From: Antedon mediterranea
Lineage: Eukaryota; Echinodermata; Crinoidea; Comatulida; Antedonidae
Direction of reading: 5' to 3'
NCBI RefSeq assembly: GCF_964355755.1
Contig: NC_092678.1
Span: forward strand, 21,424,922 to 21,488,921
DNA: 64,000 bases
The position numbers and the translations under genes are program-made. Below the pieces are notes generated by a model. That model did no database searches, had not been told where the DNA came from, and was given only the letters and a program-made list of their open reading frames with translations. Shown here in pieces: positions 23,993 through 35,333 of the stretch (within the stretch, counting starts at the first letter, position 1; every line of letters begins with the position of its first letter).

Positions 23993-26900
23993 TCATCTTA
24001 GTGTATAGTGTTGTATGATTTCATCTCTTGTTTTTGTAATATTTCCATGTGACCATTCTTGTTGCTCTGCTTTCGCAAATATTAAAAAGAAAATCATTGC
24101 AAAAATATGGACAGCAGCAATTATTCTAAACATCAAAGACCACTGATTGGCTGTATTCTAGAAGAAAAAAAACAAAACAAAACATGCACTTTAAAACTTT
24201 TTCCATTTTAGGACGATTTGTGATCCGCGTAATACGTTGTTCCCACTTTTTGTTGACTCAACGTGAGGGCGTAAGCGTACCGCTATAATAACTTGACCAA
24301 TAATGATGCGTTGTGCCTACGTCATTGCGTTGCGCCTACATCATTTCGTTGCGCCTACGTCATTGCGCTGCGCCTAAGTAGAAATAAAGTATATGCTATA
24401 GTGTTGTCTGTCACAGTTTTATTTGATATGCCACAACATAATTCTATCTAAAATGATTTATGAAAATTTAAGGTTAACACTCAAGTGGCTAGGTAGGCCT
24501 AATGTATTGTGTGTCCTCGAAAAACCTGCTCTTATAAGGATTTGAATGTGATCATGGTACGATCGATCAGTTTTTTTCGAAAAGAGATTATTATTTGTTT
24601 TCAATCGAACACAACATCAACGTCACGAGTAATGTAAGTCTGTTCAAAGACTATTAAATAGTACCACATCTGTCTGATTCTACGTTATTTTACAAAGTGG
24701 CCTTTTTCCTCACGACGAGGCGGCACACGCACTACGCGCGCGTGGTCATGTGCGTTCAATCGTACCCGATACTTACATCTTCTTTAATCAACCCTCCAAG
24801 AATAAGTGGATAAATAAAACCAACCACACCGGCTGTAGATGTTACTATTCCTACAATTATTTGTGAGTGTTCCTTTGTTATCTCCATTATGTTTGTAAAT
24901 GTGCCTGTATACATTCCACCAGAAGCAAACGCCACTGTAAGAAGTACAACACATTCGGCTGCATGGTTTTCAAAGTATCCAATACAAAATAGACAAATAC
25001 CAGGTATTCCCATATCTACAAAAAAGTCACAGAAATTGTAACAAATAGGCATAATAAAGAAGATAGGCCAAATTATGGAATGCAATGGAAAAACCTAGGA
25101 AAAGTAATACTCACCAAATAAATAGAACTTGACAATGATATTTTGGTTGCAATAATTTAGGTTGTGAAATAACAGCCCAGTTAAAAATGATTATTGAATT
25201 TTTGTTGTGTAATAAAATTACATTGGATTCTATATAGCAAGCCTATTGTTTTTAGTGTTAACCGTTGTTTAGAAAAAAAAAACGATGAATGAATTAAATC
25301 ATATTCTTTTTTTAAAGACATAAAACCGTTTTATCTTACGTAAAATCATAATAAACTTTCTAGTATTTAAGACATTCAGGTATTCCCGCCGAATGATGAC
25401 GTCAGCAGCCGCACCGGACAAAAGTGAAACCATAAATTCTAAAATTGATGGAATTGATGTTAAAACTGCAATCTATAAATTTAGAAAATAATAACACTTC
25501 AGATACATTTTTTTAATTTCAAAATGTGACGTTATAAGAGATCAGGATAAAGTAAAACACAACGAGGGATGTGCCGAAAAAAGACAATAATTATAAGAGG
25601 CCCACAAAAGTGAAGTAGACTTACAATTATATCAAAACAAAAAGAGAAGTTTACTTACATGTATTGTAGTAAATCCTAATGTCAATAAATAACTTGGTCC
25701 TTCGGTAAGTATAAAAAGATAACTAGAACTGAACGACGTTTGAGCAACAATTATCGACCACACTGCAGTTGATGTAAATATATCACACCACGGAACCGGT
25801 ACATCCTTTTAAATAAAAGTATTAAATTGCATGTGCATTAGTAGGCCTAATCAATGTTATGAAATATCATTCTAGGGGTTAATCAATGTGCTACTTGAAT
25901 AATTGTATTTATAATTTATTTACTTATTTAATTGGCTTCCTTTTTTAGTTTATACCTCTTTCAATTTCATTCCATTCACTTTATTGCAAAACAAAAATAA
26001 GTATTATTAAAGATGTATTGTCCCTTTGTCAAATTCCAAAAAAATAAAAATAAAAATATTTCGAAAAAAGTGGGTCATTTTGAAGTATTATAATAGTTAT
26101 TAACTTTCACCAAAAAATAGTCGAAAAAAAAATCATTTAACTGAAATACAGACGTTTCTTGGTTAAAAAAAATGACTTTCACTTCCAGTCAAAGTTTTTG
26201 ATCAAAACATATCTCATAATGCAATGCGCATATTTGGCTACTATGTATGCATAATCATAAAACTTTCTCGCGATCTGTGTGAAAACACCTTCTCAACCGT
26301 GACAAGTTGTAAACAATCCTAATTAGCATCATGCATAATGTATACTCATGGTTTGAAATCTTTGTTTACTTTGTTTTCCAGACGAAATGTAATCAAATTA
26401 ATGTAGCTATTAATTACGTAAAATTGTTGTTTTTGTCTCGAATTTTCGACTTAAAGTGAATAACTTTAATATTACTTTGATATGGCCAATTAAAATTTAG
26501 TATATTTTGACCTTCATTTTTTTGGTGTTTCAAGGGACAATACATCTTTAAGCATTTGCTTTCTTGGTGACGCAATCATTATTTGGAAATAAATGTTATT
26601 TTTTTATAAGTATATAATCAAAAAATCATTCCGCAAAGAATAATTTATTTTCTTATATATGTTGTAATAGTTTGTCTAAAATACAGGCAAGTAAGCATTG
26701 GTAACGCAAGTTTACAAGCTCAAGTAGTATACGTATGAAACGCCATACGTGCTAAAATAATTATGTTTTTACTAATATTAAGTAAAAACTCCGTCTGGCA
26801 GCCATACTAGTTACATTCAAGATGTTCTACCAACATGAGAAATAAAGAGGAGTAGAATCAAGCTTTGAATAAGCCACTTTGTACCTTTAACAAAATTATA

Positions 26901-28525
26901 CACTTTCGACGAACCAAAAATGATACACTGTAAGAGTTAAAACAGTATTCATATGTCAAACAATGAGCTTTCTTCCAGTTTACTAATTTCCTTCGTAAAT
27001 TTACGAGTCAGGTAATACTTATTTTAAGGTGGCATTAAAATGGCCTATTTTAAAACTTATATTATTTTTAGTCTGTAGAAGGACAATTTTTTTTTCAATT
27101 GAATTTATGATACGATATTATTTCTTAATGTAATTTTTACAACTAGGTTCAATGAAATTTGGTTGGTTTATATTTGATATACATACAATATACAAATATA
27201 ATGAAAACAAAAAAGCGTTTAAGCAATAAATCTAATGAGGACTATTTCAAAATAATATTCATTTATTTTGAAATCTGTTTATTACAGGATTGATATCGAA
27301 TGATGGTAAGATTACCTTATTTTGTACTTCGAGTTGAAAACCTTTCAAATATTCAACTTCCTTTGTTGAAACATAAGGATCGTCAACTGGGTCGTCATAA
27401 ATGAAAGCTATGCAAATTATTACAAAAAGAGCACAAATAGAACCTACAACAAGAATTCAATGGTTGCTTAGAATATTGTTGAGAAGGTTATCTTTTTGTA
27501 CAATAACCAATATACGAATGACCGATTTGGGGTAGGCTTTTCTCAAGGTTGTTTATTATAAAGAATATTGTATGCTTACTTAGTGGCATTAGTGAACATT
27601 ATACATACTATATAGACAGTATGGGTTGTTTATCAATAATATTGAACTCACTGTAAGTATAATATGACATCGGCCATCCACCTAAACTGGAAGAAGTAGC
27701 AATCCACGTAGATAACGGGTAACAGCAAACTTCAGCTATGCACGAGCCTGTAAAGAAAACGTTACCGGTAGTTAAGGCGCCGCGTGAAAATGAAACATTG
27801 ACGTTCGATTGGATTGCCGGCGCCGGACTGGAACATGTGTGAAAGACCTTTTAATAAGTAATTCTGGATTTTCTTTATCAAAATGTCGATTGCTCAAATC
27901 ATTGAACTAGCTCATTGAGAACGATTGTTTCGAATTTGTTGTCGGTCCATCCTTGTTTTACTTTGCGTTGCGTCCAAATGGGAACCAAGCCATCAAACCA
28001 GAAATTAGCTTTCTTTTACATTTTAAATACTTTACCAGAAAATGCAATTGATACCAATGTACTCCGTTCAGACGGAACAATCCATTTTCTTAAAGTGATG
28101 TATATCCCCGGCATGATTAATCCCTGAAAGTAAATAAGGGGGTTTTACGTCATTTTTTTCAAATCGTAAACACAGAACATCAGCTAATCACTATAATGTG
28201 TAGAACATGTTTTAAAATAATAATTTACACGCGATTAGATTTATTGTTTTCCATTTGTTTATCAATCAAAACCGACCATAACGTAACTCAGAAAACTATA
28301 CTTGTTTGCAAGGACCGAACTTGTGTTTTAAGAGAATGCTATTAGCTTACGAACTTATTGCACTGTCATCTGAAATCTTCGTCACATTTAAGTTCTGTTC
28401 TGATCTTCTGTGGTGGCATTCCATCTTTTTACCATGCTTATAATGGTAATGTTGAGGTTCAATCTAGTACAGAAAACACAAATATATGCTAAACAACTCG
28501 TTACTGCTACAAAATATCGTTTCAT
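23993..28525 (-). pseudogene. SLC17-family copy C, pseudogene lacking exon 2
   Basis: Recognisable exons in transcript order: exon 1 28351-28525, exon 3 28036-28123, exon 4 27652-27747, exon 5 27316-27443, exon 6 25659-25805, exon 7 25340-25472, exon 8 24777-25015, exon 9 23993-24157. Exon 2 (78 codons, phase 0/0, helices 2-4) is missing: the sequence jumps from intron 2 to intron 1 near 28145-28170. Exon 1 has a 5-bp insertion near 28403 leading to an early stop after DQNRT, and its donor has lost a base. Exon 9 has an extra T that shifts frame after HGNITK and ends in a different tail. Exons 3-8 are still open with good splice sites, so decay is moderate. Confidence 0.88.
26011..26547. mobile_element. 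TTAA-flanked MITE, inverted copy, in intron 5 of copy C
   Basis: A 537-bp element flanked by TTAA (26007-26010 and 26548-26551) with terminal repeat AGATGTATTGTCCCTT at both ends. It is the reverse complement of the elements in intron 1 of genes A and B and the best-preserved pair of termini of the three. It is an independent insertion. Confidence 0.88.
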
Positions 28526-28707
28526 TTTAAAAGCGACTAATTTTAAATTATAGCGAATGCGGTTTGAGGGAAGAACACACAATACTATGCTCTTATTATA
28601 TTACAACAATGAAACCCGTCACCCGTTAATACTAGTAATAATAACGGTAGTCTTATCATGGACTTATAAGTCTACTACAATGTTTTCTAAGCCCTTTAGG
28701 CTTACAT
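28526..28707. other. upstream flank of copy C
   Basis: Sequence shared with the upstream flank of copy D (51772-51955), including an in-frame upstream ATG (28582) that would add 19 residues to the N-terminus. Other copies do not support that extension, so I prefer the ATG at 28525. Confidence 0.45.
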
Positions 28708-28863
28708 GACCCGATTCTGCTACTGTACTGTCAATAGGTATGTATCTGTATAACTATTTAAAGTGTATGCTGTCTGCATAAATGCTGTACAGTACTTTTA
28801 ACATACATATATTATAGAAGACGCTATACAGATACTACCTATTGACAGTAGCAGAATCGGCTG
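28708..28863. mobile_element. hAT-like MITE (156 bp)
   Basis: Inverted ends CCGATTCTGCTACTGT and its complement, with a shared CAATAGGTA/TACCTATTG inner block. They are flanked by CTTACAT at 28701-28707 and 28864-28870 (8 bp if a G shared with the terminus is counted). The size and 7-8 bp duplication suit a non-autonomous hAT element. A truncated sister is upstream of copy D. Confidence 0.75.
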
Positions 28864-28870
28864 CTTACAT

Positions 28871-29094
28871 ACTACATAACACACAAAACAATGATACATA
28901 CAATATTCCTAAAATAATCCCCCCAAAAAAGAAGAAAAGCAGAGGATACGATAGTATTTATTGTCATTTATACAACAAGGTACAAATAAAATTTGGTTGG
29001 TTGATTACATTTTATATAAATACAATAACAAAGAAATTACAGATCTAACAAACTTGACATTAAATACATGAATAGAATTATAAAAAAATGAATT
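28871..29094. other. intergenic spacer without recognised feature
   Basis: AT-rich spacer between two repeats. I see nothing beyond short A runs and no homology to the rest of the window. Confidence 0.4.
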
Positions 29095-29580
29095 GAGAGG
29101 GTGATCGGGATCTTGACATTGTTATTGACAGTTTTAGGATGTCCCTTTCATGAAGTGAAATAAGAGGTTCAAGGCTAATGAGGAATCATTTACACGACAC
29201 CATTCCGTTCTCCAGCAATTTGAAGCTCTCATATGAGAGCTAACCTGAACAGTTTTCACAGGAGCTCGAGTGAAAACTGTTTACCCATCCTACCAAAATA
29301 AGAAGAAAAAATATGTTACAGATCATTCCAAAGACGAACAGATGAAAAGATAAATGGTTTGTTGCCATAGTAAACAGTGACTGATTTTGAAACATTAACC
29401 TCGGAGGACAATATGGTGTGATAAGTGTAGTATGGCGAATTGAGTTCAAACTCTTGTAACAGTCAACAGAATCTTTAAATTAATTCTTTCTTGGATAGGA
29501 AGCGAGTGGAGATCTTTGAGGATTGGAGTTATATTGTCTAGTGAAAAAGGTGCAGCACTATTCTGAATCAGTTGTGATTT
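29095..29580 (-). mobile_element. L2/CR1-like non-LTR retrotransposon 3' remnant, second copy
   Basis: Closely related to 10985-11515, with the same block order and the AGCTCTCATATGAGAGCT palindrome at 29223-29240. The minus strand retains pieces of the reverse transcriptase C-terminal end and many indels. The two copies end differently on the right: here it continues into unique sequence, there it meets the minisatellite. Confidence 0.6.
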
Positions 29581-29734
29581 CAGATTTTGGTAGCCCATAT
29601 AAGATAGAATTGCATAAATCCAACCAGAATGTTATGTAGACATGTACTATTCTCTCAGAGTCTCAGTGCTTTGTTGTTGAGATTTTTCCTAACGCTACAA
29701 ATCTTGCAAATTCCTACTTAAGCTGCACAACATA

Positions 29735-30664
29735 CGCCCGTATTCTTAAACCGGACTTTAGTCGTAGTTCGAAGTTCGACTTGGAAAATTCGTAGTTCGA
29801 GCTATTACTTCAAATTCGATTCAAAAACGAAGTAGTCGAAGTTTGCAGTTCGACTTAATGAAGTCGAGCTTTTAGTCGAGTTGCACACGTCTGGGTAACA
29901 AAGGCTATACATTGGCCAATGACAAGAGAGTATTTGAGGAGCAGACGAAATTTTGCGCATTGATATCACTTTCTATTTCTTACAACACTTTTTACGCATC
30001 AGGACTATATACATGAAAAATAATTTTAATCGTTAATTATTAGAACAATATCAGTATTAATTTAACAGTGAAGTATATTTGATTAACAACAAATAAAATC
30101 TTAAAAATATATTTAGGAACCATGGCGGTACGGTAACTTTTATATTTTCTAGGCCCCCAACAAAGTATGATCGCCACGAACCACGCACTTCATAGCGTGA
30201 CAAGAAAGCGCTAGGCCCCCTAAACATTCCATCGCGTGGTGAATTGCCGCATCTCCCATTGTCGCTATGGCGTGACGTAGCTCAAGTCGGACTTGCGCGA
30301 AGAAAATAATGTAATTTGTATACAGTTGTTGTAAATAAAGATGATTTTCATTATTATAATTTATACCAATGTATATTTAATTAAGCTAATATAAATATAG
30401 ATATTTCATTCTTCAATATCTGGCCAATATAACAACTCAATGACTGTTACGTTTTTTATAAACATCGTTTAAAAACCATTTAGTCGACCATTTAGTCTGC
30501 CCCCTCCAGGACTAAAAAAATCGATCAAAATCCGTCTCGATTTAGTCGAGGTTGGCCTGATTTAGTCGGTGATTTAGTTGAAGTTCGGTTTATGAATTAA
30601 AATGACGTCATTTTTTTAGTTTTAGCTCGAACTATGACTAAAGTCCGGTTTAAGAATACGGGCG
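29735..30664. mobile_element. Harbinger-like MITE copy 1 (930 bp)
   Basis: Terminal inverted repeats CGCCCGTATTCTTAAACCGG and its complement, extended inward by TTTAGTCGTAGTTCGA-like sequence. The interior has further ATTTAGTCG and GAAGTCGAG motifs and no reading frame. The flanking triplets (ATA and TAA) do not match exactly. Confidence 0.75.
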
Positions 30665-30726
30665 TAAGTTTACAAACTTTTAAAGATTTTAAAACCATAC
30701 AGTATAACGTGACTCTCAAGCTCTTA

Positions 30727-31656
30727 CGCCCGTATTCTTAAACCGGACTTTAGTCGTAGTTCAAAGTTCGACTTGAAAAAGTCGTAGTTCGAGCTATTAC
30801 TTCAAATTCGATTCAAAAACGAAGTAGTCGAAGTTTGCAGTTCGACTTAATGAAGTCGAGCTTTTAGTCGAGTTGCACACGTCTGGGTAACAAAGGCTAA
30901 ACATTGGCCAATGACAAGAGAGTATTTGAGGAGCAGACGAAATTTTGCGCATTGATATCACTTTCCATTTTCTTACAAAACTTTTTACGCATCAGGACTA
31001 TATACATGAAAAATAATTTTAATCGTTAATTATTAGAACAAGATCAGTATAAATTTAACAGTGAAGTACTTTTGATTAACAACAAACAAAATCTTCAAAA
31101 TATGTTTAGGAACCATGGCGGTACGGTAACTTTCATATTTTCTAGGCCTCCAACAAAGTATGATCGCGACGAAACACGCACTTCCTAGTGTTACAAGAAA
31201 GCGCTAGGCCCCCTAAACATTCCATTGCGTGGTGAATTGCCGCATCTCCCATTGTCGCTATGGCGTGACGTAGTTCAAGTCGGACTTGCGCGAAGAAAAT
31301 AATGTAATTTGTATACAGTTGTAAATAATAAAGATGATTTTCATTATTATAACTTATACCAATGTATATTTAATTAAGCTAATATAAATATAGGTATTTC
31401 ATTCTTCAATATCTGGCCAATATAACAACTCAGTGACTGTTACGTTTTTTATAAACATCGTTTAAAAACCATTTAGTTGACCATTTAGCCTGCCCCTCCA
31501 GGACTAAAAAAATCGATCAAAATCCGTCTCGATTTAGTCGAGGTTGGCCTGATTTAGTCGGTGATTTAGTTGAAGTTCGGTTTATGAATTAAAATGACGT
31601 CATTTTTTTAGTTTTAGCTCGAACTACGACTAAAGTCAGGTTTAAGAATACGGGCG
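30727..31656. mobile_element. Harbinger-like MITE copy 2 (930 bp)
   Basis: Same element in the same orientation, about 95% alike by eye, starting only 62 bp after copy 1. It is flanked by TTA on both sides (30724-30726 and 31657-31659), the target typical of PIF/Harbinger. It is immediately followed by a 100-bp duplicate of its own right end. Confidence 0.8.
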
Positions 31657-31659
31657 TTA

Positions 31660-31759
31660 ATCGGTGATTTAGTTGAAGTTCGGTTTATGAATTAAAATGA
31701 CGTCATTTTTTTAGTTTTAGCTCGAACTACGACTAAAGTCAGGTTTAAGAATACGGGCG
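31660..31759. mobile_element. partial Harbinger-like MITE (right end only)
   Basis: A 100-bp direct repeat of the right end of copy 2 (from ATCGGTGATTTAGTTGAAG to AGAATACGGGCG), followed by another TTA. It was probably produced by slippage or unequal exchange. Confidence 0.8.
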
Positions 31760-31834
31760 TTAGCCTCACACTTCACCATCTTGGAACAATTGCCCATAGA
31801 TTGAAGGAGATTTGGAAAACTTTGATTAAGAAGC

Positions 31835-33126
31835 CGGGACACAGCTATTCTGAGGACATCCTTATTGAGTGACACTCTTATTCTGAGGACATCCTTATTG
31901 AGAGGACACTCCTATTCTGAGGACATCCTTTTTGAGTGGAAACACCTATTCCAAGGACTTCCTTATTGAGAGGACACTCCTATTCTGTGGACATCCTTAA
32001 TGAGAGGACACTCCTATTATGACGACATCCTTATTGAGGAGACACAGCTATTCTAAGGACATTCTTATTGAGGGAACACTCCTATTCTGTGGAAATCCTT
32101 AATGAGAGGACACTCCTATTATGAGGACATCCTTATTGAGGAGACACAACTATTCTAAGGACATTCTTATTGAGGGAACACTCCTATTCTAAGGACATCC
32201 TTATTGAGGGGATTCTGAGGACATCCTTATGGGGTTGGGGACACACCAATTCTAAGGACATCCTTATTGAGAGGACACTCCTATTCTGAGGATATCCTTG
32301 TTGAGGGGACACTCCTCCTATTCTGAGAACATCCTTATTGAGGGGACACTCATATTCTGAGGACATCCTTGTTGAGGTGACGCTCCTCATAAACACATAT
32401 TCTGTTGACATTCCTATTGCGGGGACATTCCTAATCTGAGGAAATCCTTATTGAGGGGACACTCCTATTCTGAGGACATCCTTATTGAGGGAACATCCTT
32501 ATTGAGGGTATACTCATATTCAGAGGACATCCATATTAAGGGGACACTCTTATTCTGAGCACATCCTTATTGAGGGGACACTCCTATTCTGAGGACATCC
32601 TTATTGAGGTGACACTCCTATTCTGAAAACATCCTTATTGAGGGGACACTCCTATTCTAGAACATCCTTATTTAGGGGACACACCAATTCTAAGGACATC
32701 CTTATTGAGAGGACACTCCTATTCTGAGGATATCCTTGTTGAGGGGACACTCCTCCTATTCTGAGAACATCCTTATTGAGGGGACACACCAATTCTAAGG
32801 ACATCCTTATTGAGAGGACACTCCTATTCTGAGGAAATCCTTATTGAGGGGACACTCCTATTCTGAGGACATCCTTATTGAGGGAACATCCTTATTGAGG
32901 GTATACTCATATTCAGAGGACATCCATATTAAGGGAACACTCTTATTCTGAGCACATCCTTATTGAGGGGACATTCCTATTATGAGGACGTCCTTATTAA
33001 GGGGACACTCCTATTCTAGAACATCCTTATTAAGGGGACACTCCTATTCTAAGGACATCCTTATTGAGGGGACACTCCTATTCTGAGGACATCCTTATTG
33101 AGGGGACACTCTTATTCAAAATACAC
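31835..33126. repeat. 34-bp minisatellite array 3
   Basis: About 38 units. It starts with GCCGGGACACAGCTATTC, the variant that closes arrays 1 and 2, and uses a distinct set of variants shared with array 4 (CTGTGGACATCCTTAATGAG, TATGACGACATCC, GGAGACACAGCTATTC). A block of roughly 250 bp (from CACACCAATTCTAAGG) is itself repeated within the array. It ends about 555 bp beyond the exon 9 stop of copy D. Confidence 0.96.
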
Positions 33127-33679
33127 TTTCGGGTTAAATAAATGATGGACAATCTATATTAAGGAGATACTTTGAGGGGTCTTTATATGAGTTCTACTAT
33201 ATGTTCAAATGACTACTAAATATAGTAAAATTTAATATATAATACAATGAGACAATTAAAATATATAGTTTTATTTCGGAATTAGTTCAATATTTAAAAT
33301 CAAGACTTGACGCTTATTGACTTTAAAATACTTAGTGCTGTCAGGGAAGAGTGAAATTAATATCACTCTTCTCTGGTGTTGTCCACCATTCTGTAACAGC
33401 CGCTCAATATAATGTCTTTACTCTCATTACAAGTTAATACTAACACACTTTATCAATACTATTTATTGAAAGTATGATCAAATAAATTGTTATCTCATCA
33501 CAATGTATGTATAAAGTTATAAATAATTAAAAAAAACAATAAATAAATAATCTAAATACATTGTATACATCGTACATTTCTATCTTAAAATCATCTAAAA
33601 GTCGAAGAAAGTCAGGTCTCGGGTCCATTCTATAGTCGTCGCGGATTGATTTCTTCATCAGTACTTCTATGAATGGTAT
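33127..33679 (-). other. 3' flank of copy D
   Basis: Homologous to the 3' flanks of A, B and E but shortened and more diverged. A minus-strand AATAAA remains near 33466. No gene is seen. Confidence 0.5.
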
Positions 33680-35287
33680 TTAGTCACCACTTTCATCTTG
33701 TATAGTGTTGTATGATTTCATCTCTTGTTTTGTAATATTTCCATGTGACCATTTTTGTTGCTCTGCTTTTGCAAATATTAGAAAGAAAATCATTGCAAAA
33801 ATATGGACAGCAGCAATTATTCTAAACATCAAAGACCACTGATTGGCTGTATTCTGAAAGAAGTATATAGATATGATAAAATGTAGATAAATAAGATAAG
33901 CTTTATCGCAAATAACTTGATACATCGCGAGGAACGTCATTGCACAGTGCATGATGGGAAGGAATTGGTAGAAAAATTAAATAACGTCAAAGATCTTATA
34001 TACTAAAGATAGGACACTCTCGGAATTTTACGTGCAATTCATGTAACACACATGGAGCTCATTTTATAGGGCGCCCTCTCACTCAAACGAGTAGATTTAT
34101 GGATCAGATATGTCTACTGTATTGTAACTGAATACTCAATTTTTTTCATCACAATAATAGTATATGATCTTTGGTTTATTCCAAAGATCTTATATACTAC
34201 TTTTCATCCAGCAGCAAAACAGTGCATATTAGGAAAATATATTAGTCAAATAGTGTGTTATAAACAATTAAAAAAGAACAAGAAGTCACTTTTTAAAATC
34301 ACTACTTCGACTATTTTATTGCAGTAATTTTTAGGAATATATTTATAAACAATCATAGGCTTAAGCCTACAGTCATGACATGAAACAGATTATGATAGTC
34401 AATTCTGAGACAATTCATACTAGGACTACTGCATTATGTACCCATCATTTGCCATGACATTCATTTGTTATTATAATTTATTTAAAACCTGAGATAGCAA
34501 TTAGTTATGTTATAGTAGTCTCAGTTTAAAATTAACTCAATAACTATTGCAAAATGATGCACGGGCCACCCAGAGGAAATATAAAAAATGTAGAAACATT
34601 GAAATAAAATCATCATATTTACAATTATTCAATCATCATACCAGACCGTCGTAATGATCATTATTTCTAGCCGATAATGCACAGACCGGGGCGCGTACAG
34701 ATCTCCTACAACTTTACCATACCTCATAAATGTGATACTTTAATTAATTTTTTACTCTTCTTCTTATCACTGATTATGTCTTTGTTGAAAAATTTAACAG
34801 CATAGAATATGCGTAGGTTTACGTACGTTTCAATTAGCAATGTTTCAATTGCTGGTGAACAAAGATTCAACTTCATACCAAATCTATGTAACATGGTAGC
34901 GATTTTTAACTTTATTTTTCTGCTGATGTTTGATGTATGTAAGTATTTGTTAAAGTTAGAAACAAAAATCTTTTCACAGATAGATAGGACATTAACTACA
35001 TTGTCAGTAGGCATAATTAATCCTCCGAAGTCGTTGTACTGGTTGATGGGCATATAAGACTTAAAATGTGTTAGGAACTGCCTTGGGTCTTCCAGTTTTC
35101 GATTGGTTTCTCGCATCGCACTGTTACAGATATCACAGTTGTGCTTTACACTTACTTTCTTGACGACGTAACCGGCTACATATACTAAAGTATTTAGCTG
35201 AGTCATCTCAAAGTCTTCTAAGCAGCAGTCGTCGTCAGTGGTGGCATCGTTGTCTTCTTGATCGGTAACATGATGCGATTGTGGCGT

Positions 35288-35332
<45 letters not shown>

Positions 35333-35333
35333 C
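35288..35333. repeat. trinucleotide microsatellite inside the transposase remnant
   Basis: About 14 GATGAT-type units. In different frames they read as poly-Ser, poly-Ile or poly-His. The run sits exactly at the deletion joint of the transposase, so the homopolymer tracts are not real protein domains. Confidence 0.9.

Noticed and set aside
28525-28582. Upstream ATG extending the N-terminus of copies C and D
   Set aside because: Genes A, B and E have no equivalent, and the extra residues do not resemble the family.
32184-32411. Minus-strand open frame of 75 codons in array 3
   Set aside because: It is a translation of the 34-bp minisatellite, with a repeating peptide and frame changes between units. 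No start context or conservation.
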